Shown here piece after piece: positions 18,079 through 27,808 of a stretch of 64,000 nt of DNA. The notes below the pieces were generated by a model. The model was not told where the DNA came from. It made no database searches and saw only the letters and a program-made list of their open reading frames with translations. The translations under genes were made by a program, and so were the position numbers. Every line of letters starts with the position of its first letter. Position 1 is the first letter of the stretch. The DNA comes from Paenibacillus donghaensis. GTDB taxonomy: Bacteria > Bacillota > Bacilli > Paenibacillales > Paenibacillaceae. Where the stretch lies: contig NZ_CP021780.1 in the NCBI RefSeq assembly GCF_002192415.1, positions 4,464,001 to 4,528,000 on the forward strand, in the 5' to 3' direction.

Positions 18079-18879
18079 CTAGATGGCAGCAATATCTCTT
18101 CGTCCAAAAATCAGCACCGCCGCCGCCAGACAGACTGCAATGATCACCACAGGAACAAGCACCACCGGAATATAAGCCTCGAGCCCTGACAGCCCTATAA
18201 GCTCAGAGTTCTTATAATACATGCCGGAGAATTTCATAATCATGGTGATCAGGGTATGATCGGAAATCACCTGCAGCCAAGCGGCCGAAGTCTCATCAAT
18301 ATACCCGGTAAGCAGCATATTACCGAACACAAACAGCAGGGTGAAGACAAGCACGGATGCCGTTCTGCGTACGATCATGGCTGCGAGCAGGACCAGCGCC
18401 GCAAATGCGGCCAGGTACAGAAAGTTGCAAGCGAGTGTAATCAGGAACTGGTGGAGCGTTGCCCCCGCTCCCTCTTGTCCTATGGATGAACCGGAGAAAT
18501 AAGCTCCGGCCAGGCTAGCCCCCAGATACAGTCCAAAAAACAACAGCAGCCAGCCAAGCAGCACCACCAGCTGAATGATGTATTTGCCGAGGCAATAAGT
18601 GCTTCTGCTCTGACCGGAAGCCACAATTGGAATGACCGAGCCCGATTCGAACCCCTCGGTGAAAAAATACGCCGCCTGTGTGGGAATGACCAGATACAGA
18701 AACAGCGACAGCTTGGTAATCGAGTTCACCGCTTCCCACGGATTGGCCATTTCGAAGCCGAAGCGGATGCCCAGCCAGATCGGCAGCGCCGTGCCTGCGA
18801 GCAGCAGCAGCAAGGAAATGCCGTGGATAATGGGGTCTTTGCGCAAATAATAAGCTTCCGCTCTCATGAACTGCTGCAT
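18079..18879 (-). CDS. ABC-2 type permease, lantibiotic/bacitracin immunity type
   Basis: A 266-residue membrane protein with six hydrophobic segments. The start is the ATG at 18879, whose A is shared with the TGA stop of the ATPase gene; a longer frame from 19110 lies inside that ATPase gene and is a shadow. Size, topology and coupling to a BcrA/NukF-type ATPase suggest a BcrB-like or lantibiotic immunity permease that removes peptide antibiotics from the membrane. Sequence conservation in this group is low, so the name rests mostly on context. Confidence 0.8.
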   Translation of the reverse strand: MQQFMRAEAYYLRKDPIIHGISLLLLLAGTALPIWLGIRFGFEMANPWEAVNSITKLSLFLYLVIPTQAAYFFTEGFESGSVIPIVASGQSRSTYCLGKYIIQLVVLLGWLLLFFGLYLGASLAGAYFSGSSIGQEGAGATLHQFLITLACNFLYLAAFAALVLLAAMIVRRTASVLVFTLLFVFGNMLLTGYIDETSAAWLQVISDHTLITMIMKFSGMYYKNSELIGLSGLEAYIPVVLVPVVIIAVCLAAAVLIFGRRDIAAI

Positions 18880-19796
18880 CACTTCCCGCCCCCAATCAGC
18901 TTCATATAGTAGTGCTCCAGATTCGGCGCCGACAGATGAACCCCCTCCAGCCGGACCCTGTGCTCCAGCAGAACAGACATCAGCTGCTCCATATCGATGC
19001 TGTCGCTGGGAAGGGTAATCTCTCCGCTCTCCGTCACCGCAATATCTGCCAGCGACAGCTGCTCTCGCAGAATCTGCAGCACGGTGTCCTTGCTTCCGGT
19101 CTGGATGCATATCTTGCTCTTGGCGGAAGCCATTAACTCGCTGGCTGAGATCTCCTGAATGAACCGTCCGCGGTGAATGAAGCCGAACCGGGAGGCCAGC
19201 AGCTGCAGCTCACTGAGAATATGACTGGAGATCAGGATGGCTACCCCTTGCTCCTGCGCAAGCTGCTCCAGAATCTGCCGCACCTCCATAATGCCTGTGG
19301 GATCAAGACCGTTGATCGGCTCATCCAGCACCAGAAATTCCGGACGGTTCAGCAGGGCAATCGCCAGCCCCAGCCGCTGGCGCATCCCCAGCGAATAGCC
19401 GGAGACTCGCTTGCGCCCGGTGTCGCTCAAAGAGACTGCCTGCAGTACCTCGCCAATTCTGCTCCGCTGCTTAATGCCGTACATTCGGCAATAGAAGCCC
19501 AGGTTCTCCTCCGCATCCAGATGCGAATACAGGGAGGGCATTTCTATCAAGAACCCGACGCGCCTGCGGGCCTGATTCACTTGCCTCGCGCCGGATTGGC
19601 CAAAAAGTGAAAATTGTCCTGACGAAGGATGCACCAGCCCGCCGATGATTCGCATCAGCGTGGTTTTGCCGGCTCCGTTCTCGCCGATGAACCCGTAAAT
19701 CTCGCCTTGCCTGATGGTCATATGAATGTCCTGAAGCGCATGTGCGCTGCCGTACTTTTTACATAATCCGTTGGCTTCAAAGATGGTTGTACTCAA
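18879..19796 (-). CDS. ABC transporter ATP-binding protein, BcrA/NukF type
   Basis: A 305-residue ATPase: Walker A GENGAGKTT near residues 38-46, signature YSLGMRQRLG near 135, Walker B FLVLDEPINGLDP. The C-terminal 90 residues are the accessory domain found in bacitracin and lantibiotic ATPases. The start is a TTG at 19796 preceded by AGGAGG. It is the first gene of a transporter pair and is divergent from the LytTR response regulator, which makes regulation by that system likely. Confidence 0.9.
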   Translation of the reverse strand: MSTTIFEANGLCKKYGSAHALQDIHMTIRQGEIYGFIGENGAGKTTLMRIIGGLVHPSSGQFSLFGQSGARQVNQARRRVGFLIEMPSLYSHLDAEENLGFYCRMYGIKQRSRIGEVLQAVSLSDTGRKRVSGYSLGMRQRLGLAIALLNRPEFLVLDEPINGLDPTGIMEVRQILEQLAQEQGVAILISSHILSELQLLASRFGFIHRGRFIQEISASELMASAKSKICIQTGSKDTVLQILREQLSLADIAVTESGEITLPSDSIDMEQLMSVLLEHRVRLEGVHLSAPNLEHYYMKLIGGGK

Positions 19797-19950
19797 CGTA
19801 GGCTTCCTCCTTAGATATCTTCTGCTGACCCATTAGTAATATCATAGCTGCGGCCAGTGCGCAGACCGATTGTCAGAATCAGGAGGGATGATGTAATATT
19901 TAAGACAAAATTCCCCATCCGTGACACGGCTGACCGAAAGGAGAATGAAC

Positions 19951-20688
19951 TTGATTCACATCGCAGTGTGCGAGGATGATCTGTCTGCCGCCGAGCAGGC
20001 GGAGCAATGGATTCTGGAGCTGCAGACACAAGTGAGTGAACCGCTTGCGGTATCGATCTATTATTCGGGTGAAAGCTTCGTCCGTGCGGTCCGGGACGGC
20101 TGCCCTTTTGATATTATTGTGATGGATATTGAGCTGGGCGGGATGAACGGTATTACGGCGGGAGAGCTGCTGCGGAAGGATGACGGCAATGATCACGTGC
20201 AGCTGATCTATATGTCCAGCCATGAAGAGTACCATCTGCAGCTGTTCGACGTGATGCCCTCAGGCTTCATCCGCAAGCCGGTCCAGCCGGAGCTGTTCCG
20301 CGACAAGCTGATTCAGGCTGCCCGCAAAGCGATCCGCCGAAGAGAGCAAGGTCAAACAAGCTTCCTCCCCATCCAGTTGAAAGGGAAAGAAGCCTTGGTG
20401 CCTTACCGTGATATTCTGTATCTGGAGAGCAAGCTCCGCAAGGTGCTGCTGCATGCTAAGACAGGGTGCCTTGAATATTACAGCACCCTGAAACAGGAAG
20501 AGCAGAAGCTGCGGGGGGTTGAATTCGTACGCATTCATCAATCGTATATCGTTAACTTTGCTCAGGTCAGGGAAATCCGCGCCAATACTCTCTTGCTACT
20601 TACCGGCCAGGAGCTACCGATCAGCGGTAAATACCAAACCCCTGTCCGTACAGGTTATCTGAAATTTAGGAGCGATCTGGTTGAATAA
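19951..20688 (+). CDS. LytTR-family response regulator
   Basis: A 245-residue response regulator. I start at the TTG at 19951 because AAAGGAG lies seven bases upstream and the protein then begins IHIAVCEDD, the usual start of the receiver domain. The phosphorylated Asp is D59 in VMDIELGG. The conserved Lys is in RKPVQPE. Residues about 135-240 form a LytTR DNA-binding domain (DILYLES, VEFVRIHQSYIVN). Divergent from the BcrA-type ATPase and overlapping the kinase gene downstream. AgrA-like regulators of this kind often answer peptide signals; no signal peptide gene is visible here. Confidence 0.92.
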   Translation: MIHIAVCEDDLSAAEQAEQWILELQTQVSEPLAVSIYYSGESFVRAVRDGCPFDIIVMDIELGGMNGITAGELLRKDDGNDHVQLIYMSSHEEYHLQLFDVMPSGFIRKPVQPELFRDKLIQAARKAIRRREQGQTSFLPIQLKGKEALVPYRDILYLESKLRKVLLHAKTGCLEYYSTLKQEEQKLRGVEFVRIHQSYIVNFAQVREIRANTLLLLTGQELPISGKYQTPVRTGYLKFRSDLVE

Positions 20689-21961
20689 TAATCCCTTGCT
20701 CGAAGAGATCTTCTATGCGCTTTCTCTGCCTCTGCTGCTGCTGGCCATTCATTACTTCTACAGCCGCTGCTTTGTCTGCCGTATAGAGCGGAAGCCGCTG
20801 CTTGTATTCTGCTACACGATGTATGGGGTCTGCCACCTCCTGCTTCACCACAGCAGCTTGCCAGCCGGAGTTACGCTTGGCCTGAATATTGGCTCCATTG
20901 CGCTGCTGGCGGCCCTTTATCGGGGGAGCCTGTTCTGGAGAGTCTGCGGGGGTCTGTTTCTGTTTGCCCTTATGATGTTATGCGAGATGATGATCCCGGT
21001 CTATACCACTATTGGATATATCCTGGTGCTGTTTGTATCCAAGCTGATGCTCTTGTTCCTTGTCTATATCTGGGTTCGAATAGCCAAAGCCTACGGAGAA
21101 GGCCATCTCTCCGGCTGGTATTCGGTCCCGATGATCTGTTGTCCGCTGCTTATTCTTGTAGGCGTACCTCTATTAGCCCATCATTCCATGTTCCTTGACA
21201 ATCCTTCCCTGTTCACCTTCACTTCAATCGGACTGCTGCTGATCAATTTCCTCTTATTCGCGCTCTGCGACCGGGCCTTGTCGGCTCAAGCGGCCCAGCA
21301 TAGGAACCGGCTGCTGGAGCAGCAGAATGCCTATTACGTCAACCAGTATCTGATGACCCGTGACCGGCAGCAGGAGACGAATCAGTTCCAGCATGATTTC
21401 AAACATATCCTGCTTGGCCTGCGGGCCAAGTGGTTATCTGGCGCGGAACAGGAGACACTGCAGGAGCTGGATGCGCTGCTGGGCCGCTTCGAGCAGCATT
21501 CGGGCATCTGCAGCAGCGGCAACCTGATGATCGACTCCATTCTGAATTACAAGCAGCAGGCTGCGAAGGCCGCCGGGATTACCTTCTCCCACGACCTGAA
21601 GGTCCCTCCCGGAATGGAGCTGGACACGGTAGCAATCAGCGTGATTCTCGGCAACACGCTGGATAATGCAGTGGAGGCCTGCACCGCCAATCCTGCCGGG
21701 GAACGCTACATCAACATTCAGATGCAGTACCTCAATGAGAGCCTGTTTATCCGTGTCCAGAATCCGTACAGCCAACCTATCACCAGACTTGCTAACGGGG
21801 ACATAGCCACAACCAAAGCAGACAAGCAGGCCCATGGCCTCGGCCTCAGCAACATGCGCAAAATCATCGCCGATGCTAACGGATTGCTGGATATCTCGGT
21901 AGAGCAGCAGCTGTTTACGGTTGAAGTGGTGCTTTTTAATATCGCTAGGGCTGCCAGTTAA
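20681..21961 (+). CDS. GHKL-type sensor histidine kinase (AgrC-like)
   Basis: A membrane kinase of 426 residues. About six hydrophobic segments fill residues 10-200, then comes a short coiled-coil, the H box QFQHDFKHILLGL (His near 237) and an ATPase domain with GNTLDNAVEA and HGLGLSNM. The start is a TTG at 20681 behind AGGAG, overlapping the end of the response regulator gene by eight bases. The architecture is that of AgrC/ComD/BlpH kinases, which bind peptides. With the Bce- and Bcr-type transporters beside it, sensing of an antimicrobial peptide is a reasonable inference. Confidence 0.9.
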   Translation: MNNNPLLEEIFYALSLPLLLLAIHYFYSRCFVCRIERKPLLVFCYTMYGVCHLLLHHSSLPAGVTLGLNIGSIALLAALYRGSLFWRVCGGLFLFALMMLCEMMIPVYTTIGYILVLFVSKLMLLFLVYIWVRIAKAYGEGHLSGWYSVPMICCPLLILVGVPLLAHHSMFLDNPSLFTFTSIGLLLINFLLFALCDRALSAQAAQHRNRLLEQQNAYYVNQYLMTRDRQQETNQFQHDFKHILLGLRAKWLSGAEQETLQELDALLGRFEQHSGICSSGNLMIDSILNYKQQAAKAAGITFSHDLKVPPGMELDTVAISVILGNTLDNAVEACTANPAGERYINIQMQYLNESLFIRVQNPYSQPITRLANGDIATTKADKQAHGLGLSNMRKIIADANGLLDISVEQQLFTVEVVLFNIARAAS

Positions 21962-21968
21962 AATTAAG

Positions 21969-22364
21969 GTTCCTACTTAGGTCCCCGTGAGGATTTAGTA
22001 TATTACTCCGGAACTCCTGTCAGGTAGCGCGAAACTGCAACTATTTCTGAGTAAATCGATTCTTTCTTAGGATGTAGACTGCTACTCTGGAACCTTCAGA
22101 GAAAATAGATGCGAAACTGCAACTAATTTCAGCCGAAGCACCCATGATCAGGCAAATAAGTGCGAATCTGCAACTATTTCGGGGAAAATTCATGCTGTAA
22201 CGCTCAAACCTCGAAATTAGATGTGTTATCGCACTTATTTGCTCCAAAACGGAAAAAATCGGTGAATTAGATGCGTTATCGCACTTAAATCGGTGGTGGA
22301 CTATTGTGGCGATCAAGACACCAGGTCTTGGATGCCCCTATCTTATGGAGGCCTAAGCAGGAAC
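21969..22364. mobile_element. MITE-like element, family A, with perfect 8-bp duplication
   Basis: A 396-bp non-coding element starting GTTCCTACTTAGGTCC and ending GGCCTAAGCAGGAAC. It is flanked by identical octamers AAATTAAG (21961-21968 and 22365-22372). The interior holds several palindromes of the form TTAGATGnnnTATCGCACTTA. It begins directly after the stop codon of the kinase gene; the left octamer shares that stop. Confidence 0.85.
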
Positions 22365-22378
22365 AAATTAAGAGGCAA

Positions 22379-24316
22379 TCAAGCTTGCTGCAGCAGCTCC
22401 CGGGCCAGATTCTGGCGGGCGATATGTCTGCCGTACAGAATAAACACCACAACAGCCAGCCCGATGATGCCGGCGGACAACATCAGCAGCGAAGGATAAT
22501 CGACATATAACTTCGTATTACCGTCCAGCAGCCACATAGAATACGTCATCAATAAACCCAGCAGTGCGCCGAAGCCAAGCCCCATACTGAGATAGAGCAG
22601 AATCTGGGTCAATATGATCTGCACCACCCCTTTTCCGTTCACTGACAAGGTTCGGAGGATGGCGTATTCCTTACGTTTAGCGTAGATGTTGCTGATTAAC
22701 GTACTGAACACTCCAATGATCACCCCGATAATTACGGTCACAATCACGAGGATAAAAAAGGACCAGTTCTGGTAGAACATCTGCCGGCTCTGCTGCAGCG
22801 TATCTTCGTAAGAGGAGGTCTGGAAGCTGCTGAACTCCTGCTGCAGAGCTGTCCTAACCTGATCGATCTGCCCGTTAGATTCAGGTGTAACCAGAAATCT
22901 ATAGGTAGTGTTATTAAAGAAGCGGGCATCCTGCCAATCAATTAATACATCCGCTGGCGTAAAGGAGAATTCAGGAGCGATGTAGGCTACCTGGGCTTGA
23001 CCAACGGGCAGCCTGTGCTGATCCGGAACAGAATATCGTCCGAGCTCAATAACCGAGCCTTCGATTAATTGATATTGGTCTGCAAACGACTGGGAGATTA
23101 TGATCTGCGATATCTCCTTGTCCAGCTCCAGCTCTGGCAGCAGCCCCTGCTTCATCAGAGCAGACATGTCCGCGCGTGCAGTGTTCGTCCAATGATATCG
23201 TCCATCGACATACAGGTCTGCCAGGCTTCCACTTATGCTGACGAAGCTGGCTTCAGCGACGCCAGCCTGCTCCAGAATCAGCGGCTTCAACTGCTCCGGG
23301 CTGGGTGCTTGCTCCCGGTTGCCACTGTATTCCATAACAATGGGTGCAGGAAATGATTCTGCCAAAAAGCTCTCTTCATTAACTTGGAACGTATGAAGAA
23401 TAGATGACCCAAACACCATAATCAGCATCATGGAGGATACAGTGAGGATCGCGAAGCTGTTGCGCCGGATCTGCGGAATCATATTCTTCACCGCGACCAG
23501 GGAGGTCCGGCCTCCCAGCCGTTCCACCGCAGGAAGGATACGTCTAAACATCCCTGCTATGTATAGCGGGAAGAGCAGCGCAAGACCTAGCACTACAGCT
23601 AACACTGACAGCAGCAGCGCCAGCGCACCTGCTCCTTCACTGGGGGCCATTACCTTGGCATACACGAAGAAGAGCAGTGCCAGTGCCAGCACCACTTTGC
23701 CTCCTTTACCACGGGGTCCGACAGACCGGAAATCGCCGTCCTCATTAAGCTGGATAACTTGCAGCGGCAGAATTCTGGAGTTCCGCAAGACAGGAACCAG
23801 AATAAACAGCTCGATCAGCAGCATAGCGCCGCCCATGATCAGCAGTGCGGAGAGGTGATCGAATGCAGCGGACGGCAGCGGCACATCATAGATTCGGTTC
23901 ATCAGGCGGTGCACACCTGCACCCGCCACCATGGACAGAAGATATCCGATCAAGGCGCCGACCACGTTCATGAGGGTCGTCTGAATCAGAAGGATCATGA
24001 ACAGATCACCGGTCTTTGCACCCATCGCCCGCATAACGGCAAACTGCTGCTTGTAGGCATACATAAACAACTGGAAGTTCGAGGCGATCAAGAGAGCAGT
24101 GCAAAGCAGCAGGATAACGGCCAGAACTCCGACGAACCGGGTCTGGATGATCAGCTGGTTCTGTTCCAAAGCTGAAGCGGTATCAAGGCCAAACAAATAC
24201 ATGAACATGGTGATAATGACAAACACCGACAGGGCAATACTGAAAACCGAAGCCGCCGCAATGGACGGGTTGCGCCAGAAGAACCGCAAGGCCAGCCCCC
24301 GGATCGAGCGGATCAT
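22379..24316 (-). CDS. ABC transporter permease, FtsX/MacB family
   Basis: A 645-residue permease with two FtsX-type four-helix domains: N-terminal membrane segments at about 20-260 and C-terminal ones at about 515-635, with a large extracellular region between them. GAKTGDLF and KRKEYAILRTLSVNGKG are the cytoplasmic loops typical of the family. The ATG at 24316 overlaps the stop of the ATPase gene by four bases (ATGA). Likely an exporter or mechanotransmission pump rather than an importer; the substrate is unknown. It is a third FtsX-like or peptide-type pair within 10 kb. Confidence 0.87.
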   Translation of the reverse strand: MIRSIRGLALRFFWRNPSIAAASVFSIALSVFVIITMFMYLFGLDTASALEQNQLIIQTRFVGVLAVILLLCTALLIASNFQLFMYAYKQQFAVMRAMGAKTGDLFMILLIQTTLMNVVGALIGYLLSMVAGAGVHRLMNRIYDVPLPSAAFDHLSALLIMGGAMLLIELFILVPVLRNSRILPLQVIQLNEDGDFRSVGPRGKGGKVVLALALLFFVYAKVMAPSEGAGALALLLSVLAVVLGLALLFPLYIAGMFRRILPAVERLGGRTSLVAVKNMIPQIRRNSFAILTVSSMMLIMVFGSSILHTFQVNEESFLAESFPAPIVMEYSGNREQAPSPEQLKPLILEQAGVAEASFVSISGSLADLYVDGRYHWTNTARADMSALMKQGLLPELELDKEISQIIISQSFADQYQLIEGSVIELGRYSVPDQHRLPVGQAQVAYIAPEFSFTPADVLIDWQDARFFNNTTYRFLVTPESNGQIDQVRTALQQEFSSFQTSSYEDTLQQSRQMFYQNWSFFILVIVTVIIGVIIGVFSTLISNIYAKRKEYAILRTLSVNGKGVVQIILTQILLYLSMGLGFGALLGLLMTYSMWLLDGNTKLYVDYPSLLMLSAGIIGLAVVVFILYGRHIARQNLARELLQQA

Positions 24317-25113
24317 CGCGTCCCCCGCAGGATCTGCTCGAACTTCTTCAGAATCACTGGCAGATCCTGTTCTCTGTCTGTCGTCGTATATTCATCCACA
24401 ATATAGCCGTCATGAAAGAACAATATCCGGTCCGCATAGGCCGCGATATTGACATCATGGGTGACCAGGAGAATGCTCTGGTTCAGCCTGTTCTTCATGT
24501 CCACCATCACGTTCAGAATCTCATTTGAGGTATTGTGGTCGAGGTTCCCGGTGGGCTCATCCGCCAGAATGATCGGAGGAGACATAATCAGCGCACGCCC
24601 GATGGCCACCCGCTGCTGCTGTCCTCCCGACAGCTGAACTGGCCGGTGCTTGCGCCAGGAGGTCAGCCCCACCAGCTCCAGCATCCGGCTGGTTCGCTGC
24701 TCCACTTCAGGATGGGGTAATCCGGACAGAATCAGCGGCAGCGCGATATTCTCCTCCACTGTCAGATCCTTCAGCAACTGAAACGACTGAAAGATGAAGC
24801 CGATATTTTTGCTTCTATATTCCGTTGCCATCGGTTCGGTGAACATCTCGTCTTGCCGCACTCCATGCAGCGAGATCGTCCCGCTGTCCGGCGCATCAAG
24901 CGCGCCCAGGATACTCAGCAGGGTGCTTTTGCCTGAACCGCTTGTGCCCATAACAGCCAGCATTTCGCCTTCCGCCAGCTCGAAGCTGATCCCCCTGAGC
25001 GCCTTCACCCCTGTCCCCGTCCCTGCCCCACTGTACGTTTTGGTTAAATTGCTTACCTCCACGATCATCTTACGTTTGCTCCCGTTCATCTCTGTTTCTA
25101 GCATTTCTAGCAT
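24313..25113 (-). CDS. ABC transporter ATP-binding protein, LolD/MacB type
   Basis: About 266 residues. Walker [10 protein letters not shown], signature SGGQQQR and Walker [12 protein letters not shown] are all intact, and the protein has the short form of MacB-type ATPases. I start at the ATG at 25113 because AAGGGG lies eight bases before it; a TTG at 25137 would overlap that site. It is coupled to the permease at 22379-24316. It starts about 75 bases after the sigma/DUF1835 gene ends, in the same direction, so that gene may be part of the same transcript. Confidence 0.9.
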   Translation of the reverse strand: MLEMLETEMNGSKRKMIVEVSNLTKTYSGAGTGTGVKALRGISFELAEGEMLAVMGTSGSGKSTLLSILGALDAPDSGTISLHGVRQDEMFTEPMATEYRSKNIGFIFQSFQLLKDLTVEENIALPLILSGLPHPEVEQRTSRMLELVGLTSWRKHRPVQLSGGQQQRVAIGRALIMSPPIILADEPTGNLDHNTSNEILNVMVDMKNRLNQSILLVTHDVNIAAYADRILFFHDGYIVDEYTTTDREQDLPVILKKFEQILRGTR

Positions 25114-25187
25114 TTGACCATCCCCTTTGCAGAACAAAATGAAGAGATTGAGTGCATCTCCAGATTATTCTATACTTAGATCAGATG

Positions 25188-26771
25188 TCAAATTGTGGAA
25201 TAGTCAACCAGCCCTCCCCCGCAATCATCCCACCGCCAAGCTACTGAATGACCCTGCAGATGCAGGCCGCCAAACCATTGATCCATGCCTTGAACCGCTA
25301 TGCGGTCCGCCAATCCGGCCAGAACCTGCTCGCCCTGCGAGGTCAGTTGAACGCGGCGATTCAGTACATCCGGCACCTGCCTCCACGCTAAACTGCTTGT
25401 TTCCCCTTCCATGCGCACCAGAGGATGATCCCCCTCCCCCAGCACCTGCAGATAACGGAAGAACTCCAGATCACCCATCCCCAGCAGATGCAGAAGATCG
25501 GTGACGCGCCGGAATAACTCCACTAGGGCGCAGCTTCCTTTTTGCAAAATCTTCAGCGTTGTCTGCTCACATCTACCCAAGCCATTACGCACCGAAGGAA
25601 GACGGGTGAGATGGGCTTGGAACGCATCATGCATAAAAAGCAGGCCGGCTGCTGTCAGCTCCTCTCTTCGTTGCTCCAGCAGTCCAGCCATGAGGCTCGG
25701 GTCCGGCGAGGCATACGCCTGCCAGAACTCACTGCCCAGCTCCATTTCCCGCCGCCCGATGCTGCGCCACGTTCCGTTCAGGGTCTTCAGCTGTGCTTTG
25801 GTGAGCTGGCCAAGCCCATGAAACAACTCAATCCCCGGAAACTCCCCAATGCAGAGCAGGCTGAACCGGGTATTGCCGTGCTTTTGCCCCTTGAACCAGT
25901 GCAGCAGATAAGCCAGCATGCTCTGGTCAAACAGGTCATGTTCAAACCACAGCACCACCTCATCGTATTTCTGGAACCCGCTAATGCTGCTCTCCTGCTG
26001 CTCACAAGCCGCCTTATACTCAGCCGCAGGAATGCCCAGACTATGCTCCAGCACCTCAGCCCGCAAGGCCCGTTCCTGTTCTCCTGCCGGATTCACGAAT
26101 ATCGGCCCTGCCGGGTACACCTCTCTCCAGACCAGCACCTCTCCCTGAACAATCCCTTGCTTCAGCATGTCACCCACATGGTCTCCATTGACAATATGCA
26201 GCATTTTTCTGCCTCCTTCATAGAATAGGTTGAACATGGAAGCAAGATCGGCTACAGGCAGCGCTCCCCTCAGCTTGCGGCGGGCATCAAACAGACGTTT
26301 CTTCAGCGTCGCCACCGGAAGGTCCAGATAAGCAGAAATTTCTTGTAGCGAATACCCGTAGTAATAAAAAAGCTCTACCGGCACCCGCAGCTTCGCAGAC
26401 AAATGCCCCACCGATTCACGCAAGGCCCGCTCGCCTTCTCTCCGTTCAGCCAGTTCTGCAACGCCCGGGGCGTCTGTTGGCCTTTGCACCGATTCATCCA
26501 AGGGTTGCAGCTTGTGTGTGCTGCGCCGCAGCTGCCTGTGGCATTGCCGGACCACAATGGTCTTGAACCATCCCGGAAAAGCCGCAGGCTCCCGCAGGTT
26601 TTTCAGATTGAGATAAGCCTCAATGGACGCCTCCTGGACCACATCCTCCGCCAGCTGAACATCTTTCAGCATGTCATAAGATACTGCGTAAGCCATCCCG
26701 CGCATATGCTGCATCAACTGCCCAAACGCCTCATCATCTCCCTGTTGTGCCTGTTCAATCCACTGCTGCAT
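25188..26771 (-). CDS. ECF-type sigma factor fused to a DUF1835-like domain
   Basis: About 527 residues from the ATG at 26771, which has AAGAGG ten bases upstream; an ATG eight codons further up has no clear site. Residues about 1-175 are an ECF sigma factor: region 2 with AEDVVQEASIEAYLNL, and region 4 with YYYGYSLQEISAYLDLPVATLKKRLFDARRKL. Residues about 190-520 match DUF1835 proteins at their start (LHIVNGDHVGDMLKQG, VLVWREVYPAGP) and continue through YDEVVLWFEHDLFDQ. No anti-sigma gene is beside it, so the fused domain may be the sensor or inhibitor. The two-domain reading is clear; the mechanism is inference. Confidence 0.8.
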   Translation of the reverse strand: MQQWIEQAQQGDDEAFGQLMQHMRGMAYAVSYDMLKDVQLAEDVVQEASIEAYLNLKNLREPAAFPGWFKTIVVRQCHRQLRRSTHKLQPLDESVQRPTDAPGVAELAERREGERALRESVGHLSAKLRVPVELFYYYGYSLQEISAYLDLPVATLKKRLFDARRKLRGALPVADLASMFNLFYEGGRKMLHIVNGDHVGDMLKQGIVQGEVLVWREVYPAGPIFVNPAGEQERALRAEVLEHSLGIPAAEYKAACEQQESSISGFQKYDEVVLWFEHDLFDQSMLAYLLHWFKGQKHGNTRFSLLCIGEFPGIELFHGLGQLTKAQLKTLNGTWRSIGRREMELGSEFWQAYASPDPSLMAGLLEQRREELTAAGLLFMHDAFQAHLTRLPSVRNGLGRCEQTTLKILQKGSCALVELFRRVTDLLHLLGMGDLEFFRYLQVLGEGDHPLVRMEGETSSLAWRQVPDVLNRRVQLTSQGEQVLAGLADRIAVQGMDQWFGGLHLQGHSVAWRWDDCGGGLVDYSTI

Positions 26772-26828
26772 AGCTGCCGGACCTCTTTTCTTCATGTTCT
26801 TATGTATAGGTGCCGTTTGGGGATGAGA

Positions 26829-27438
26829 AGGTTACAGATTTCAGCTGGATGCAACGGAATACTTGGAATTCGCACTTGCTTATGCCAAGGCGCATCAGCA
26901 TCTGGTGGAGAAGGAATATGCTGCTGTACTTGAAACCGCCGTTCAACTCAAAAACTGGACGGAGAGAACGCCACTGCCGGCCACAGGAGCCAGTTATACT
27001 CACAAGGAAGCAGCCCGCCTGTTAGGAGTCACGCCTGAGGTCCTGCGCAATTGGGAACGCAACGGGCTGATCGGCATCCCCAGAGGACATAACCAATCCC
27101 GCATCTATGGGGATGAGGAGATCACAAGGCTCCGCATTATTTAAATGTTAAGGCAGAATCATTACAGTATAGCGGCGATCCAGCGCAGTCTAGCCCTATA
27201 CGACAGCGGAAACCACAGCGGCGCCATCCTTCGGCTCAACCAACCGGCAATCGATAACGAAATCGAATACGTAAGTGCAGGCGACCATTGGCTGGACACC
27301 CTCAGCACCTTGTCCATAAGCTCGGAGAAAATCAAACAAATCGTCATGAACAAACATATCCCCACTCTGCAGCTTACACCAAACTTATCTCCTGCATTCC
27401 CTAGAAATTATAATGAGGGTGATGTAAAAACCTTGTAA
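26829..27438 (+). pseudogene. MerR-family regulator remnant with in-frame stop
   Basis: An open frame from about 26829 encodes a MerR-type winged helix (YTHKEAARLLGVTPEVLRNWERNGLI, then RIYGDEEITRLRII). It meets TAA at 27142-27144 and continues in the same frame as MLRQNHYSIAAIQRSLALYDSG. Intact relatives read RIIxMLR without a stop, so one codon has become nonsense. The 5' end is also odd: the residues before the HTH look like the middle of a larger two-HTH MerR protein and there is no start codon with a binding site. It is divergent from the sigma/DUF1835 gene by only about 50 bases. Confidence 0.75.
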
Positions 27439-27493
27439 CACCGTGGTTTTTCCTGTTAGGAATGATAGACTTGATATTTCCAACAAATTTAAG

Positions 27494-27808
27494 GTTACTA
27501 CTTAGGTCCAGCGTGAATTCAGAATGTTACCTGGAATGTTCGGAGCAAATAGATGCAAAACTGCAACTAAATTTAGCCGGATCACCTTCAACGGATGAAT
27601 AAGTGCGATTGTGCAACTAATTTTGAGTAAATCCAGCTTATTTCGCTCAGAAGGCCAAATTAGATGCCTTTTTGCATCTATTTCACGAAAAACGGAAAAA
27701 TCATGCTAATTAAGTGCGTTTTCGCAACTAAATCAATGATCGAACTTTTGAAACCACCCCAGAGCTAAGTCTATCCTGCTCTCAGCATACCGCGGCCTAA
27801 GTAGTAAC
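27494..27808. mobile_element. MITE-like element, family A, intact copy
   Basis: A 315-bp non-coding element with ends GTTACTACTTAGGTCC and GGCCTAAGTAGTAAC, of which the outer 13 bases are perfect inverted repeats. Identical octamers AATTTAAG flank it at 27486-27493 and 27809-27816. This is the cleanest copy in the window and defines the family. Confidence 0.88.

Noticed and set aside
18880..19110. Longer N-terminus for the ABC-2 permease
   Set aside because: The extra residues lie wholly inside the ATPase gene in another frame, and the TGATG overlap gives a natural start at 18879.
27145..27438. Separate 97-codon gene
   Set aside because: It is the in-frame continuation of the MerR gene after a nonsense codon and has no binding site of its own.
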